A stretch of 64,000 nt of DNA, from the NCBI RefSeq assembly GCF_902825235.1, contig NZ_CADEAJ010000003.1:62001-126000 (forward strand), given 5' to 3'. A program made the translations under genes and the position numbers. Positions 30,491 to 40,186 of this stretch are shown here, in pieces. A model generated the notes under the pieces. The model saw nothing but the letters and a program-made list of their open reading frames with translations, was not told the DNA's origin and did no database searches. Source of the stretch: Bartonella vinsonii subsp. vinsonii. Lineage in GTDB: Bacteria; Pseudomonadota; Alphaproteobacteria; Rhizobiales; Rhizobiaceae. The stretch's first letter is position 1. Each line of letters starts with the position of its first letter.

Positions 30491-30522
30491 AACCTGCTTC
30501 AAAGAATTGGGGCAGGTTTTTT
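30491..30522 (+). terminator. Rho-independent terminator after the tandem cluster
   Basis: A 7-bp stem aacctgc (30491-30497) and gcaggtt (30512-30518) with a 14-base loop, followed by a T run. It lies 40 bp past copy 3 and probably ends the cluster transcript. Confidence 0.8.
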
Positions 30523-30730
30523 GTGCTTTCTATGGATAAATTCTCTCATTACGCATAATACTCGTAATATAAATAGAATACCTCTTAGCATAGAAACAGA
30601 TAATTTAAACTGAACAAATAGTTCTTCCGATGTACAGCTTACGCACGAAATACCATGAAATTATCTCATAAATCCCCAGCATGAATCATAATTGCCACTT
30701 CGCAGAGGTTAATTATCATATGCATTTTTG

Positions 30731-30800
30731 ATTATACAAGGTTGAAAAAAAAATAAGCACTCGCAATGAATTTTCTGCGAGAAATATTATCTTGTATAAT
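30731..30800. repeat. Nested inverted repeat
   Basis: Perfect 10-bp outer arms, attatacaag (30731-30740) and cttgtataat (30791-30800), enclose a second 6-bp pair, ctcgca (30760-30765) and tgcgag (30776-30781). The transcript could form a two-tier hairpin. No T run follows, so it is not an ordinary terminator. It may be a regulator site or the footprint of a small element. Confidence 0.5.
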
Positions 30801-30828
30801 GATCAAAGTATTTAGAATAACAACATAA
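30799..30828 (+). pseudogene. Possible stub of a fourth tandem-family copy
   Basis: ATGATCAAAGTATTTAGAA at 30799 matches the first codons of copy 1 (ATGATCAAAGTATTTAAAA) at 18 of 19 positions. The frame then reads MIKVFRITT and stops. No later family motif follows before thrC. It is best explained as the broken start of a further duplicate. Confidence 0.4.
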
Positions 30829-31065
30829 ATTATAAAATAATAAATAAAAGAGTTAAACTTTAATAAAATAAAATTTTCTTATTATTCAATATGTTATATC
30901 AAAACATCTAAAAATGTTAAGATTATTTATTCTTCTGCCATTGATTTTTCATTATTCACAAGCATAAGTAAATAAACTTTCATTCATTTAATAATTTCAA
31001 TCTCTTTAAAAACATGAAATATAGAGTTTCCTCAGTTTACTGAAAATAAATGAAAGAAAAAACTT

Positions 31066-32463
31066 ATGAAATATATCAGCACAAGAGGTGAAGCCCCCAC
31101 TTTAGGCTTTACTGAAACTATCATGACTGGTCTCGCTCATGATGGTGGCCTTTATCTTCCAGAAAAATTCCCTCAATTATCACCCGATACATTACGAGCG
31201 CTCCGCGGACAATCCTATACGACAATTGCTCAAACAGTTCTTTGGCCCTTTGTGAATAATGAAATTGAATATACCTCTTTTGAAAATATGATTGCTGAAT
31301 CTTATGCCACGTTCCATCATCCAGCGATCTGTCCGTTACAACAAACTGGAGAAAATGAATTTATCCTTGAACTTTTTCACGGTCCTACTTTGGCATTTAA
31401 AGATGTTGCAATGCAGTTTCTTTCTAGATTGATGGATTATGTTCTCACTAAAAAAAACAAACGAGCAACAATCATTGCTGCTACATCAGGGGATACTGGT
31501 GGTGCGGCGATACAAGCCTTCGCTGGAAGAAAGCATTCAGATATTTTTATTTTATTCCCTCAAGGACGTGTATCACCTGTTCAACAACGACAAATGACCA
31601 CCAATCAAAGTAGTAATGTTCACGCTATCGCCATCGACGGAAATTTTGATGATTGCCAAGCTCTCGTTAAAGCAATGTTTAACGATCATAATTTTCGACA
31701 AAAAAGAGCGCTTTCAGGTGTTAACTCTATAAACTGGGCGCGTATCATGGCGCAAATTGTTTACTATTTTTCATCTGCACTCTCCCTCGGTGCCCCTGAT
31801 AGATCCGTCTCATTTACTGTTCCTACTGGAAATTTTGGTGATATTTTTGCAGGCTATGTTGCAGCCCGTATGGGATTACCCATTGCACAGCTGGTCATTG
31901 CAACAAATGATAATGACATTCTCGCACGCACATTAACCAGCGGTATTTATGAAACAAAGCCGATAACCCACACAACATCACCGTCCATGGATATTCAAAT
32001 CTCTTCTAATTTTGAACGCTTGCTCTTCGAAAGTGGCGAACGTGACCCAGTATGGATTCGCAATGCAATGGAAAATTTGAGAAAATCAGGATATTTTCAT
32101 CTTGATGAAAAACAGCTTAAGAATATTCGTTCTCTCTTTTCTGCTGGGAAAAGTAGTATAACTGAAACAGCACAAATGATTGACCATATTTATAAAGAAA
32201 GTGGTTATCTTGCTGATCCACATACAGCTGTTGCTCTTAAAGTAGCACGCGAAAACAAGCAGCCACATATTCCAATGATTGTCCTTGCCACTGCGCATCC
32301 TGCAAAATTTCCTGACGCCATAAAAAGTGCCTGTGGACTTAATGTCCCCCGTCCATCTTGTCTAGACAATTTAATGGAACGCGAAGAACATTTTATAAAT
32401 CTTGCTAATAACGAAAAAATAGTAAAAGATTACATTTCTTTAAAATCATGTGCATCTTATTGA
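31066..32463 (+). CDS. thrC: Threonine synthase
   Basis: 465 residues, the long class of the enzyme. It converts O-phosphohomoserine to threonine with PLP. The N-terminal MKYISTRGEAPTLGFTETIMTGLAHDGGLYLPE is diagnostic. The PLP Lys is Lys112 in HGPTLAFKDVAMQF; ATSGDTGGAA and VPTGNFGDIFAGY bind the cofactor phosphate. Its substrate comes from ThrB, encoded at 39.2-40.2 kb. In many Rhizobiales thrC lies beside an M16 peptidase gene, as here (83-bp gap). Confidence 0.97.
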   Translation: MKYISTRGEAPTLGFTETIMTGLAHDGGLYLPEKFPQLSPDTLRALRGQSYTTIAQTVLWPFVNNEIEYTSFENMIAESYATFHHPAICPLQQTGENEFILELFHGPTLAFKDVAMQFLSRLMDYVLTKKNKRATIIAATSGDTGGAAIQAFAGRKHSDIFILFPQGRVSPVQQRQMTTNQSSNVHAIAIDGNFDDCQALVKAMFNDHNFRQKRALSGVNSINWARIMAQIVYYFSSALSLGAPDRSVSFTVPTGNFGDIFAGYVAARMGLPIAQLVIATNDNDILARTLTSGIYETKPITHTTSPSMDIQISSNFERLLFESGERDPVWIRNAMENLRKSGYFHLDEKQLKNIRSLFSAGKSSITETAQMIDHIYKESGYLADPHTAVALKVARENKQPHIPMIVLATAHPAKFPDAIKSACGLNVPRPSCLDNLMEREEHFINLANNEKIVKDYISLKSCASY

Positions 32464-32546
32464 AGTTAGCTGCATTGAGTCAAATCAACAATATTCCAAT
32501 GCCCTTACAAATAAGGTATTTGGCTTATTAATGGAGTCATAAATAC

Positions 32547-33821
32547 ATGCGTGTAGACATCAGTCGCCTTAGCAATGGTTTGACTATCGCCACACATACA
32601 ATGCAACAAATTGAGAGTGTAGCTCTCGGAATATGGGTTAAGGTTGGCTCTCGCAATGAAACCTGCTCACAACACGGCATTGCACATCTTCTAGAACATA
32701 TGGCTTTCAAAGGAACGGAAAACCGTACAGCTTTTCAAATTGCAGCTGATATCGAAGATGTTGGTGGTGAAATTAATGCTACAACCAGTACTGAAACAAC
32801 TGCTTATTTTACACGCGTACTCAAAAACGATATGCCACTTGCCATTGATATTTTAGCCGATATTTTGATGTATTCAAAATTCGATGAAAATGAATTAGAA
32901 CGAGAAAAACAAGTGGTTGTTCAGGAAATTGGTGCCGTTCGTGATGTTCCTGATGATATTGTTTTTGATCACTTTACTGAAACAGCTTTTCGTCACCAAT
33001 CGCTCGGACGCTCTATTTTAGGTACCCCAAAAACAATTCAATCATTTACATCTGCTGACCTCCACAATTTTATGAAGCAACAATATAGTGCAGACCGTAT
33101 GATTGTGGTCGCAGCAGGAGCTGTACAGCATGAAAATTTTCTGCAAGAAGTTGAAAGCCGCCTGAGCACTTTTCGTCCCCATGCAACAGCCCCCCTCACC
33201 AATCTTGCAAATTATGTTGGTGGCGATTTTCGTGAATATCGCGATTTAATGGATACACAAGTTGTTCTTGGTTTTGAAGGGCGCGCTTATCATGCACGTG
33301 ACTTTTATGCTGCTCAAATTCTTTCAATTATTCTTGGCGGAGGCATGTCATCACGCCTCTTTCAAGAAGTGAGAGAAAAACGTGGATTATGCTATTCTGT
33401 TTATGCTTTTCATTGGGGGTTTTCAGATACTGGGCTTTTTGGAGTTCATGCTGCCACTGGACAAAAAGGACTAAAAGAGCTGCTTCCCGTGATTCTTGAT
33501 GAGCTTTCTAAGGCAAGCAAAAATATTCACGCTCATGAACTTCAACGTGCACAAGCGCAATATCGCGCTAACCTTACAATGTCACAGGAAAATCCATCTA
33601 GTCAAGCGCATCTCATTGCTCGCCAAATGCTTCTTTATGGTCGACCAATTCCAATATCTGAAACAATGGAACGCTTAGATCTCATTACTCCTGCAAGATT
33701 AACTGATTTAGCCCATCGTCTTGTTAACAATTCCACTCCAACATTAGCCGCTGTCGGTTCTGTTGGATCGCTCATGAATTTTGATGATTTAACATCAATT
33801 CTTTCATACAAAATGCAATAG
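32547..33821 (+). CDS. M16 family zinc metallopeptidase (mitochondrial-processing-peptidase-like)
   Basis: 424 residues. The inverted zinc motif His-x-x-Glu-His is HLLEH at 47-51, with the distal Glu expected in the EREKQVVVQEIGAVRD segment (about residue 125). A second, inactive half-domain follows (LGGGMSSRLFQEVREKRGLCYSVYAF). The closest known type is the Rickettsia/Rhizobiales homolog of mitochondrial processing peptidase beta. It has no signal peptide, so it probably acts on peptides in the cytosol. It is likely co-transcribed with thrC. Confidence 0.93.
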   Translation: MRVDISRLSNGLTIATHTMQQIESVALGIWVKVGSRNETCSQHGIAHLLEHMAFKGTENRTAFQIAADIEDVGGEINATTSTETTAYFTRVLKNDMPLAIDILADILMYSKFDENELEREKQVVVQEIGAVRDVPDDIVFDHFTETAFRHQSLGRSILGTPKTIQSFTSADLHNFMKQQYSADRMIVVAAGAVQHENFLQEVESRLSTFRPHATAPLTNLANYVGGDFREYRDLMDTQVVLGFEGRAYHARDFYAAQILSIILGGGMSSRLFQEVREKRGLCYSVYAFHWGFSDTGLFGVHAATGQKGLKELLPVILDELSKASKNIHAHELQRAQAQYRANLTMSQENPSSQAHLIARQMLLYGRPIPISETMERLDLITPARLTDLAHRLVNNSTPTLAAVGSVGSLMNFDDLTSILSYKMQ

Positions 33822-34270
33822 GATTAAATAAAGACTGCAAAAAATGTTTTCGTGCATATTGGAGATGTCATTTTTTATAAAGCAGTAACATCATAACTTG
33901 CACAGATTTTATAATAATATTTACCACGAATGTTCTTCTCACTAAATAAGTTTGGGAAATATTTATCAAAGCGCTGTACAAAACTACCCAACTCCTGCTT
34001 CATGTGATAGAGTATTTGATAAGCAAAGGTATATCTGTGAAATCTGAAAACTCATGGTTTAATTTTGCCTTACAAAAATATAGGATTCTATTGGCTTCAA
34101 GCTTCACTGAAGCAAATGGGAGGTTAACTTAATTTTTGTATAAAATCGTATAACTTTTCAAAAGAAAATAATAACCGCTTGTTGTGTAGAACAAATTATA
34201 AAAGGTGGACGTTTTTTCTCGAAAATCTAAATTAAACTGAAACATCCTAAAATACTGAGAGTGGGACATT
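33822..34270. other. Gap upstream of the GGDEF-EAL gene
   Basis: About 450 bp. No gene or repeat is supported. The promoter of the downstream gene is expected in its right half. Confidence 0.4.
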
Positions 34271-37156
34271 GTGAAGAGTTTGCGTAAAATCATTGACATC
34301 ATTTTCATTATAATCGTCAGTTCTTTTATCCACCTTACGTCAGCAAAGGCAATCGAGCCTGTCAAAATTTCTTCTCAAGATGCCGCTCTTGACCTTTCAA
34401 AAGCAATTGAAATTCATCATACCAATAACTCTATCTTTCAAACAAGCACAGCACCAGGACCAGATGGTATTGTATGGCGCATTGAGGTCCAGGCAAAAAG
34501 TGAAAATTTTTCTGGCAACTGGGCAGTATTTTCTCTTGCAAATCCAACAGATGAACAAATTGACCGTCTTATCGTAGCCCCCCATTATCGTATGGCGCAT
34601 TCAGGATTTCTTTGGCCAGACCTTGGATCAGCACGAATTCAGTCCATTACTCCAAGTGAAGGTTTTTCTCTCGATCGCCAGCCTAGTGCAAACTCTGATA
34701 TCTTTCGTATTACACTGAACCCTGGTGCTGTCATTACATTTGTTGCCGAGCTTAACTCTGCAAATCTACCACAAATCTATTTATGGCAACCTGAAGCCTA
34801 TAAAGATGCAATCAATTCTTATACGCTTTATCATGGTATCCTTCTTGGTATATCAGGTCTTTTAGCGCTCTTGTTAACTGTTCTCTTTGTCGTTCGTGGA
34901 ACAGGACTCTTTCCTGCAACAGCAGCTATCGCTTGGGCAGTACTCTTTTATATTGGCATCGACTTTAACTTTTTAAATAAATTCTTTGCAATTACCCTAA
35001 CAACGCAGCCGATCTGGCGTGCTGCTACAGAGGTAGCACTTGCTGCTACACTCTTCATTTTCCTTTTTACCTATCTCTGTCTTAATCGTTGGCATTATCA
35101 CTTCAGTTATGGTGCAATTATATGGACCATTTCTCTTTGTGGTCTGGGAGCATTTTCTATTTATGATCCAACCAGAGCAGCTGGCATTGCCCGTATGTCT
35201 TTTGGCCTCACCGCTGTACTTGGTATAATTTTAATCAGCTATTTTTCTATCCGCAACTATGACCGTGCAATTATGCTCATCCCAACATGGTTGCTCATTA
35301 GCTTCTGGTGTATTGGAGCTTATGCCTGCATAGCTGGGTATTTAAATAATGATATTATCCAACCCGCATTAGCAGGAGGATTAGTACTCATTATTCTTCT
35401 TATCAGCTTCACTGTCATGCAACAAACTTTTTCCAATGATGCTTTCCATGAAGGAATATTTTCCGACCTTGAACAACAAGTGCTCGCAGCAAAGGGAGCT
35501 GGAAATATTATTTGGGACTGGAATGTCGAGCGTGACCGCATTGTTGTACACCCAAATATGACCACTCTTTTTGGTATTGAAAGCCACAAACTTAATGGTC
35601 CTATGCGTAACTGGATTTCAGCCTTGCACCATGATGATCGTGAGCGCTTTCAGGCTATATTGGATATCATTCTTAAAAATAAAAAAGGACGTATCGATCA
35701 AATCTTTCGTTTGTCTTCCGGTGGTGGCTATTATCATTGGTTCTCCCTTCGCGCACGGCCAGCTATGCAAAAAGATGGAAAAATTACGCGTGTCATTGGC
35801 ACCATTGTCAATATTACCAATCACAAAAAATCCGAAGAACGCTTATTGTATGATGCCATCCATGACAGCTTAACAGGTCTTCCTAACCAACAAATTTTCT
35901 TCGATAGACTACAAAACTATACTTCTTTAGCTAAAGCAAATATCAAAATTAGACCAACTGTCTTTATGATTGACTTTGATAATTTCCGTCAAATTAATCG
36001 CAAATTAGGCATAGCTGTTGGTGATACTGTACTGCTCATTATTGCACGCCGTTTAAGCCGGCTTATTAACTTTCAAGATACCTTATCACGCCTTTCCGCA
36101 GATCGTTTTGCAATCATTTTACTCAGTGAGACCGAGCCACAGAAAATTGCAGCATTTGCAGATCATCTGCATAAAACAATCTCAGCACCTATTTCACTCA
36201 CAGAAAAAAAAATAATGCTTTCAACATCAATTGGATTGGTCACATGGAATGAAAGTAGATCAACTGCTAAAGATATTTTAAATGACAGCGAACTCGCGAT
36301 GATCCGTGCAAAACAAATGGGTGGTAACCATATTGAACCTTTTAGCCCCAGTTTTCGCACGTTAGGCATTGAACATAACACTATGGGGAAAGATATTCAC
36401 ACTGCCATAAAGCGCAATGAAATAAAAATCCTCTACCATCCTATCCTTAATTTATCAGATGGACACATTATTGGTTGTGAAACAATTATAGAATGGCATC
36501 ATCCAAGTTACGGAAATTTAAATGTTTCTGATTTTATTAAGATCGTAGAAAATGAAAAAATCGTTATGGATTTGGCGCAATTTATTATCAATCATGCTGT
36601 TATTGATCTCACAAATATACAAGAAAAATTTTCTCAACAATCCTTCTTTATTTCAATTAATTTACCAAGTACAGAAATGATTCATCCGCGCTTTATCAGT
36701 CAATTGCGCTCGGCTTTACTTCGCAACCCTCTCAACAAAGGAGGCTTGATGATAGAAATATCCGAGTTTGTCTTAAGAAAGAATCCTGAACAATCAGCAC
36801 ACTTTCTTGAACAAATCAAAGCTCTTGGAATCAATCTTGCACTCGATAATTTTGGAACGGGGTATTCGTCACTTGCTTATCTCGTGCGTTATCCTTTCGA
36901 CATGGTTAAATTGGATCGCTCGCTTATCTCAATAGACTCTCTCAAGAAAAAGCTTGTCCTCAAGTCCATTATTCATATGGCAATTGACCTTAATTTGCAA
37001 ATTATCGCAGAAGGCGTTGAAAATGAAAAAGAAGCTATCTTTCTACGACAAGAAGGATGCAAATATGTTCAAAGCACACTTGTGACTAAGCCAATTGCCA
37101 TCGAAGAATTAATCATTCTCATTCAGAACCATTTCCCTTATACAACCAAAATATAG
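34271..37156 (+). CDS. Membrane PAS-GGDEF-EAL signalling protein (cyclic-di-GMP related)
   Basis: 961 residues, GTG start at 34271 (no early in-frame ATG). Order: signal-like leader to SAKA (about 25); a periplasmic domain to about 180; seven or so membrane helices at about 185-390; PAS/PAC at about 415-535; GGDEF-like at about 545-705; EAL at about 715-955. The GGDEF site reads LSADRF near 609, so cyclase activity is unlikely. The EAL motif is ETI near 736, and the DDFGTG motif reads DNFGTG near 858, but SINLP, IEISE, VKLDRS and AEGVE keep most catalytic residues. It may be a phosphodiesterase or a c-di-GMP sensor. Confidence 0.92.
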   Translation: MKSLRKIIDIIFIIIVSSFIHLTSAKAIEPVKISSQDAALDLSKAIEIHHTNNSIFQTSTAPGPDGIVWRIEVQAKSENFSGNWAVFSLANPTDEQIDRLIVAPHYRMAHSGFLWPDLGSARIQSITPSEGFSLDRQPSANSDIFRITLNPGAVITFVAELNSANLPQIYLWQPEAYKDAINSYTLYHGILLGISGLLALLLTVLFVVRGTGLFPATAAIAWAVLFYIGIDFNFLNKFFAITLTTQPIWRAATEVALAATLFIFLFTYLCLNRWHYHFSYGAIIWTISLCGLGAFSIYDPTRAAGIARMSFGLTAVLGIILISYFSIRNYDRAIMLIPTWLLISFWCIGAYACIAGYLNNDIIQPALAGGLVLIILLISFTVMQQTFSNDAFHEGIFSDLEQQVLAAKGAGNIIWDWNVERDRIVVHPNMTTLFGIESHKLNGPMRNWISALHHDDRERFQAILDIILKNKKGRIDQIFRLSSGGGYYHWFSLRARPAMQKDGKITRVIGTIVNITNHKKSEERLLYDAIHDSLTGLPNQQIFFDRLQNYTSLAKANIKIRPTVFMIDFDNFRQINRKLGIAVGDTVLLIIARRLSRLINFQDTLSRLSADRFAIILLSETEPQKIAAFADHLHKTISAPISLTEKKIMLSTSIGLVTWNESRSTAKDILNDSELAMIRAKQMGGNHIEPFSPSFRTLGIEHNTMGKDIHTAIKRNEIKILYHPILNLSDGHIIGCETIIEWHHPSYGNLNVSDFIKIVENEKIVMDLAQFIINHAVIDLTNIQEKFSQQSFFISINLPSTEMIHPRFISQLRSALLRNPLNKGGLMIEISEFVLRKNPEQSAHFLEQIKALGINLALDNFGTGYSSLAYLVRYPFDMVKLDRSLISIDSLKKKLVLKSIIHMAIDLNLQIIAEGVENEKEAIFLRQEGCKYVQSTLVTKPIAIEELIILIQNHFPYTTKI

Positions 37157-37192
37157 TGAATAGGACATTGTGTACAATCAAATACTTAGACT

Positions 37193-37795
37193 CTACGCAT
37201 GCCCCATTTCAGAAGCGAGATAGGTTGGATTGATTCCCATGCGGATTAAGCTTTCATCGTATTTGCGACTTAAATCGCTTTCAAAAAGAAAACTGGGTGA
37301 TGTCGAGCTAATTAGCCAACCATTCGTAGAAATTTCTGCTTCGAGTTGTCCGGCTTTCCATCCAGCATAACCTAATGCTATCAATGCATGCTGTGGGCCT
37401 TGTTCACAGCTAATCGCTTTTAATATATCAATCGTTGCAGTGAAACAGACCTTATCTGCAATAGAAACAGTTTCTTTACAAGCATAATCATCAGAGTGCA
37501 GCACAAAACCTCGTGAGGGATCAACAGGTCCACCATAGCGTACTGGAAACTTTTGTATCGGTTCAGAAAGTCCTTTTTTTTGACCACTTTTTATCACACC
37601 AAGATGAAGCAAAAGCTCTGGAAAATCAATATGGTGTAATTGATTGAGAATAATTCCCATAGCACCTGCATCAGAATGCGCACAAATATAGATAACAGAA
37701 CGAACAAAACGTTCGTCATTCATCCCTGGCATTGCTATGAGTAACTGTCCCCCCAAAAAGCCGTTACACTGCTTCATCAATCTGCTATTCTCCAT
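37193..37795 (-). CDS. YqgE/AlgH family protein (UPF0301)
   Basis: 200 residues. [38 protein letters not shown] at the N-terminus is diagnostic, as are [16 protein letters not shown] and [19 protein letters not shown]. These are widespread single-domain proteins with no settled biochemical role. A start at the ATG of residue 7 ([10 protein letters not shown]) is also possible. The gene converges on the EAL gene and is divergent from the DsbD-N-like gene, an arrangement common in Rhizobiales. Confidence 0.95.
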   Translation of the reverse strand: MENSRLMKQCNGFLGGQLLIAMPGMNDERFVRSVIYICAHSDAGAMGIILNQLHHIDFPELLLHLGVIKSGQKKGLSEPIQKFPVRYGGPVDPSRGFVLHSDDYACKETVSIADKVCFTATIDILKAISCEQGPQHALIALGYAGWKAGQLEAEISTNGWLISSTSPSFLFESDLSRKYDESLIRMGINPTYLASEMGHA

Positions 37796-37848
37796 AATTT
37801 ACATGATAAAAGTCACTTTAGTGAGTGCAATAGGAAGATAAAGCTCCA

Positions 37849-38703
37849 ATGAAAAAAATTCTAATATTTACAAGATTACAAAATACCGCAATTTCCCTTT
37901 ATAAAAAACTTTTGGTTACTTTTAGCTTAACATTTATAATTTTAGAATTCCTTAACTTCCCTGTCAGAGCACACACAAAACAAAACGCATCTCTTTTAGC
38001 AACATCTTGGTATGAATCAGACGGTGGACGTATCAGATTAGCTCTTACAGAACCATCTCTTTCTGGAATAAGAGAGGGTATTATTGAAATTGTTCTCAAA
38101 CCAAAATGGAAAACCTATTGGCGCAATCCAGGTAATTCCGGTATGGCACCATTTTTTACCTTCAACCAACAGGTTTCTTATGAAATCTTTTATCCCACAC
38201 CACAGCTCTATGAAACAGAAAATGACTGGTCATTAGGCTATAAAGACAAAGTCGTCTTGCCCTTCAGTCTTTCTGGTTCAAGCAAAAATTTAAGTGGTAC
38301 TTTAACACTTGGATTATGTCACAAAATCTGTCTTCCCTTTACTGTTCCCTTTGATTTTTCTCCATCGGTTCAAAAAAACAAACGTCTCCCTTTATCCTTG
38401 TTAAAGAAAGCTCAAGATACTTTACCTCGTACAACGCATGATGCATTAAAAATAAGTGCTGAAAAAAAGAAAAACATCCTCTTCATTAAAATACAAAATA
38501 ACAATAGGATTGCCCCTTACTCTCTCTTTTTAGATGGAGGAGAAATGCAAATTGGACCAGCAAAAAAAGTAACTAAAAATACAGACTATACACTTTTTAG
38601 CGCTCCAATTTATTTCACACCAGATGAAACAAACCACACCATTTTTTATACAGTTTCTTTTAAAAGTCATGCTTTAAGTGGAACATTTACACTCTTTCCG
38701 TAA
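37849..38703 (+). CDS. DsbD N-terminal-domain-like exported protein
   Basis: 284 residues. The membrane-targeting leader (about 18-40) ends near PVRAHT. The mature part, GRIRLALTEPSLSGIREGIIEIVLKPKWKTYWRNPGNSGMAP, and the Cys pair in LGLCHKICLPFTVPF match the DsbD-alpha-like proteins, which form a stand-alone periplasmic domain. The membrane and thioredoxin parts of full DsbD are absent. It may pass electrons to, or receive them from, other periplasmic thiol proteins. AGGAAG lies upstream of the ATG at slightly long spacing. Confidence 0.85.
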   Translation: MKKILIFTRLQNTAISLYKKLLVTFSLTFIILEFLNFPVRAHTKQNASLLATSWYESDGGRIRLALTEPSLSGIREGIIEIVLKPKWKTYWRNPGNSGMAPFFTFNQQVSYEIFYPTPQLYETENDWSLGYKDKVVLPFSLSGSSKNLSGTLTLGLCHKICLPFTVPFDFSPSVQKNKRLPLSLLKKAQDTLPRTTHDALKISAEKKKNILFIKIQNNNRIAPYSLFLDGGEMQIGPAKKVTKNTDYTLFSAPIYFTPDETNHTIFYTVSFKSHALSGTFTLFP

Positions 38704-38759
38704 CAAACCCCTCTTGCTACTCCGCAATAAAAGAGAAAAGTTTGAAAAAAGTACTCTTT

Positions 38760-39221
38760 CTAAAAACATCCGTTTTCGCGATATTCAGTTATCGCTTTTC
38801 GAGCAAGAGCATCTGCCCGCTCATTCTCTGGATGCCCTGCATGCCCCTTTACCCAATGCCATCTGACAGTATGGCGAGAACAAACATCTTCAAGAGCCTG
38901 CCATAACTCCATATTTTTCACAGGATTTTTTGACGCCGTACGCCAATTATTTTTCTTCCAATCTTCAAGCCACAGAGAAATACCATTGCGTACATAAACT
39001 GAGTCCGTATAAAGATCGACTGAACAAGGTTCTTTAAGTGCTTTTAATGCATGAATTGCTGCCATTAATTCCATTTGATTATTGGTCGTGTGCTCTTTTC
39101 CACCATAAAGTTCACGTTCATGACCATTCCAACGTAAAATTGCTCCCCATCCTCCAACTCCAGGATTACCAGAGCAAGCTCCATCTGTATAAATCTCAAC
39201 GACTTTTTGTTGATTTAACAT
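38760..39221 (-). CDS. rnhA: Ribonuclease HI
   Basis: 153 residues. It degrades the RNA strand of RNA-DNA hybrids. Acidic site: Asp in [15 protein letters not shown], Glu in [13 protein letters not shown], Asp in LYTDSVYV and Asp in [11 protein letters not shown]. It is the last gene of the ispH-thrB-rnhA unit, five bases after thrB. Confidence 0.97.
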   Translation of the reverse strand: MLNQQKVVEIYTDGACSGNPGVGGWGAILRWNGHERELYGGKEHTTNNQMELMAAIHALKALKEPCSVDLYTDSVYVRNGISLWLEDWKKNNWRTASKNPVKNMELWQALEDVCSRHTVRWHWVKGHAGHPENERADALARKAITEYRENGCF

Positions 39222-39226
39222 AGAAT

Positions 39227-40186
39227 TCAGAAACCCACTTCACTCAATGAATCTACATTACTGAAAAAACAAAGCTTATGCCAATATTCCCATGGATCTT
39301 TCTTAACGACAAAGCTATCTGTCGGTGTATTGAACCAATCATAAAGACGTGTAAGTAAAAAACGCAAAGAAGCACCACGCGCCAACAAAATAATTGCCTT
39401 TATTTCTACAGGTATCAATGGCCTTACTTTTTGATAATTTTCCAATAACTTGCGTGCTTTGGTAAGATTATAGGAATGATCCTGTTCAAAACACCAAGCA
39501 TTCAAACAGATAGCTAAATCATAAGCCCAAAAATCATTACAAGCAAAATAGAAATCTATAATACCAGAAAGACGATGGTCCAAAAAAAACACATTATCAT
39601 TAAATAAATCAGCGTGAATAACACCTGTTGGTAAATTTGACGGCCAATTTTCTTGTAAAAAAGACAATTCCATACTAATTTTTTGTTCAAACTCTTTTAA
39701 CAACGCATCTTTGCTCGTTTGACAATGTTCCCATAATAATTTCCAGCCCATAACAGAAAGAGTATTTTTACGACTCAGTGTAAAATCCTGTCCTGCTAAA
39801 TGCAATTGCGCTAAACTAGATCCCACTTCACCACAATGATATATATTGGGCTGATGAATCCACCTTCCTTCCAGAAAAGTAATAATGGCAGCAGGGCGCC
39901 CTGCTAATTGACCAATCGTTGTCCCATCATTTTGTACAACGGGTTGGGGGCAAGGAATTCCGCGCTGCCTTAAATGCCGCATAAGATTACAAAAAAAAGG
40001 CAAATCATCTTTTGAAATACGTTTTTCATAAAGCGTTAAAACAAACCTTCCCTCTGTTGTATACAGCATAAAATTAGAATTCTCGATCCCCTCTTCTATA
40101 CCTTGATAAGATAAAAGTGAACCTATCGAATAACGTGTCAAAAATGCCTTCAAATCATTTGGATGAATATCTGTATAAACTGCCAT
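39227..40186 (-). CDS. thrB: Homoserine kinase (ThrB, APH-fold type)
   Basis: 319 residues. It phosphorylates homoserine for ThrC. It belongs to the aminoglycoside-phosphotransferase-like ThrB2 type found in alphaproteobacteria and Pseudomonas, not the GHMP type. The catalytic loop is [14 protein letters not shown] and the metal-binding Asp lies in [20 protein letters not shown]. It starts [16 protein letters not shown]. Its ATG overlaps the ispH stop in TAATG, so it is translationally coupled. Confidence 0.96.
   Translation of the reverse strand: MAVYTDIHPNDLKAFLTRYSIGSLLSYQGIEEGIENSNFMLYTTEGRFVLTLYEKRISKDDLPFFCNLMRHLRQRGIPCPQPVVQNDGTTIGQLAGRPAAIITFLEGRWIHQPNIYHCGEVGSSLAQLHLAGQDFTLSRKNTLSVMGWKLLWEHCQTSKDALLKEFEQKISMELSFLQENWPSNLPTGVIHADLFNDNVFFLDHRLSGIIDFYFACNDFWAYDLAICLNAWCFEQDHSYNLTKARKLLENYQKVRPLIPVEIKAIILLARGASLRFLLTRLYDWFNTPTDSFVVKKDPWEYWHKLCFFSNVDSLSEVGF

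Larger units (their letters stand above)
30523..31065. other. Gap between the tandem cluster and thrC
   Basis: No complete gene. It contains the inverted repeat at 30731-30800 and the possible start of a fourth family copy at 30799. The region from 30830 to 31065 is AT-rich and must contain the thrC promoter. Confidence 0.45.
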
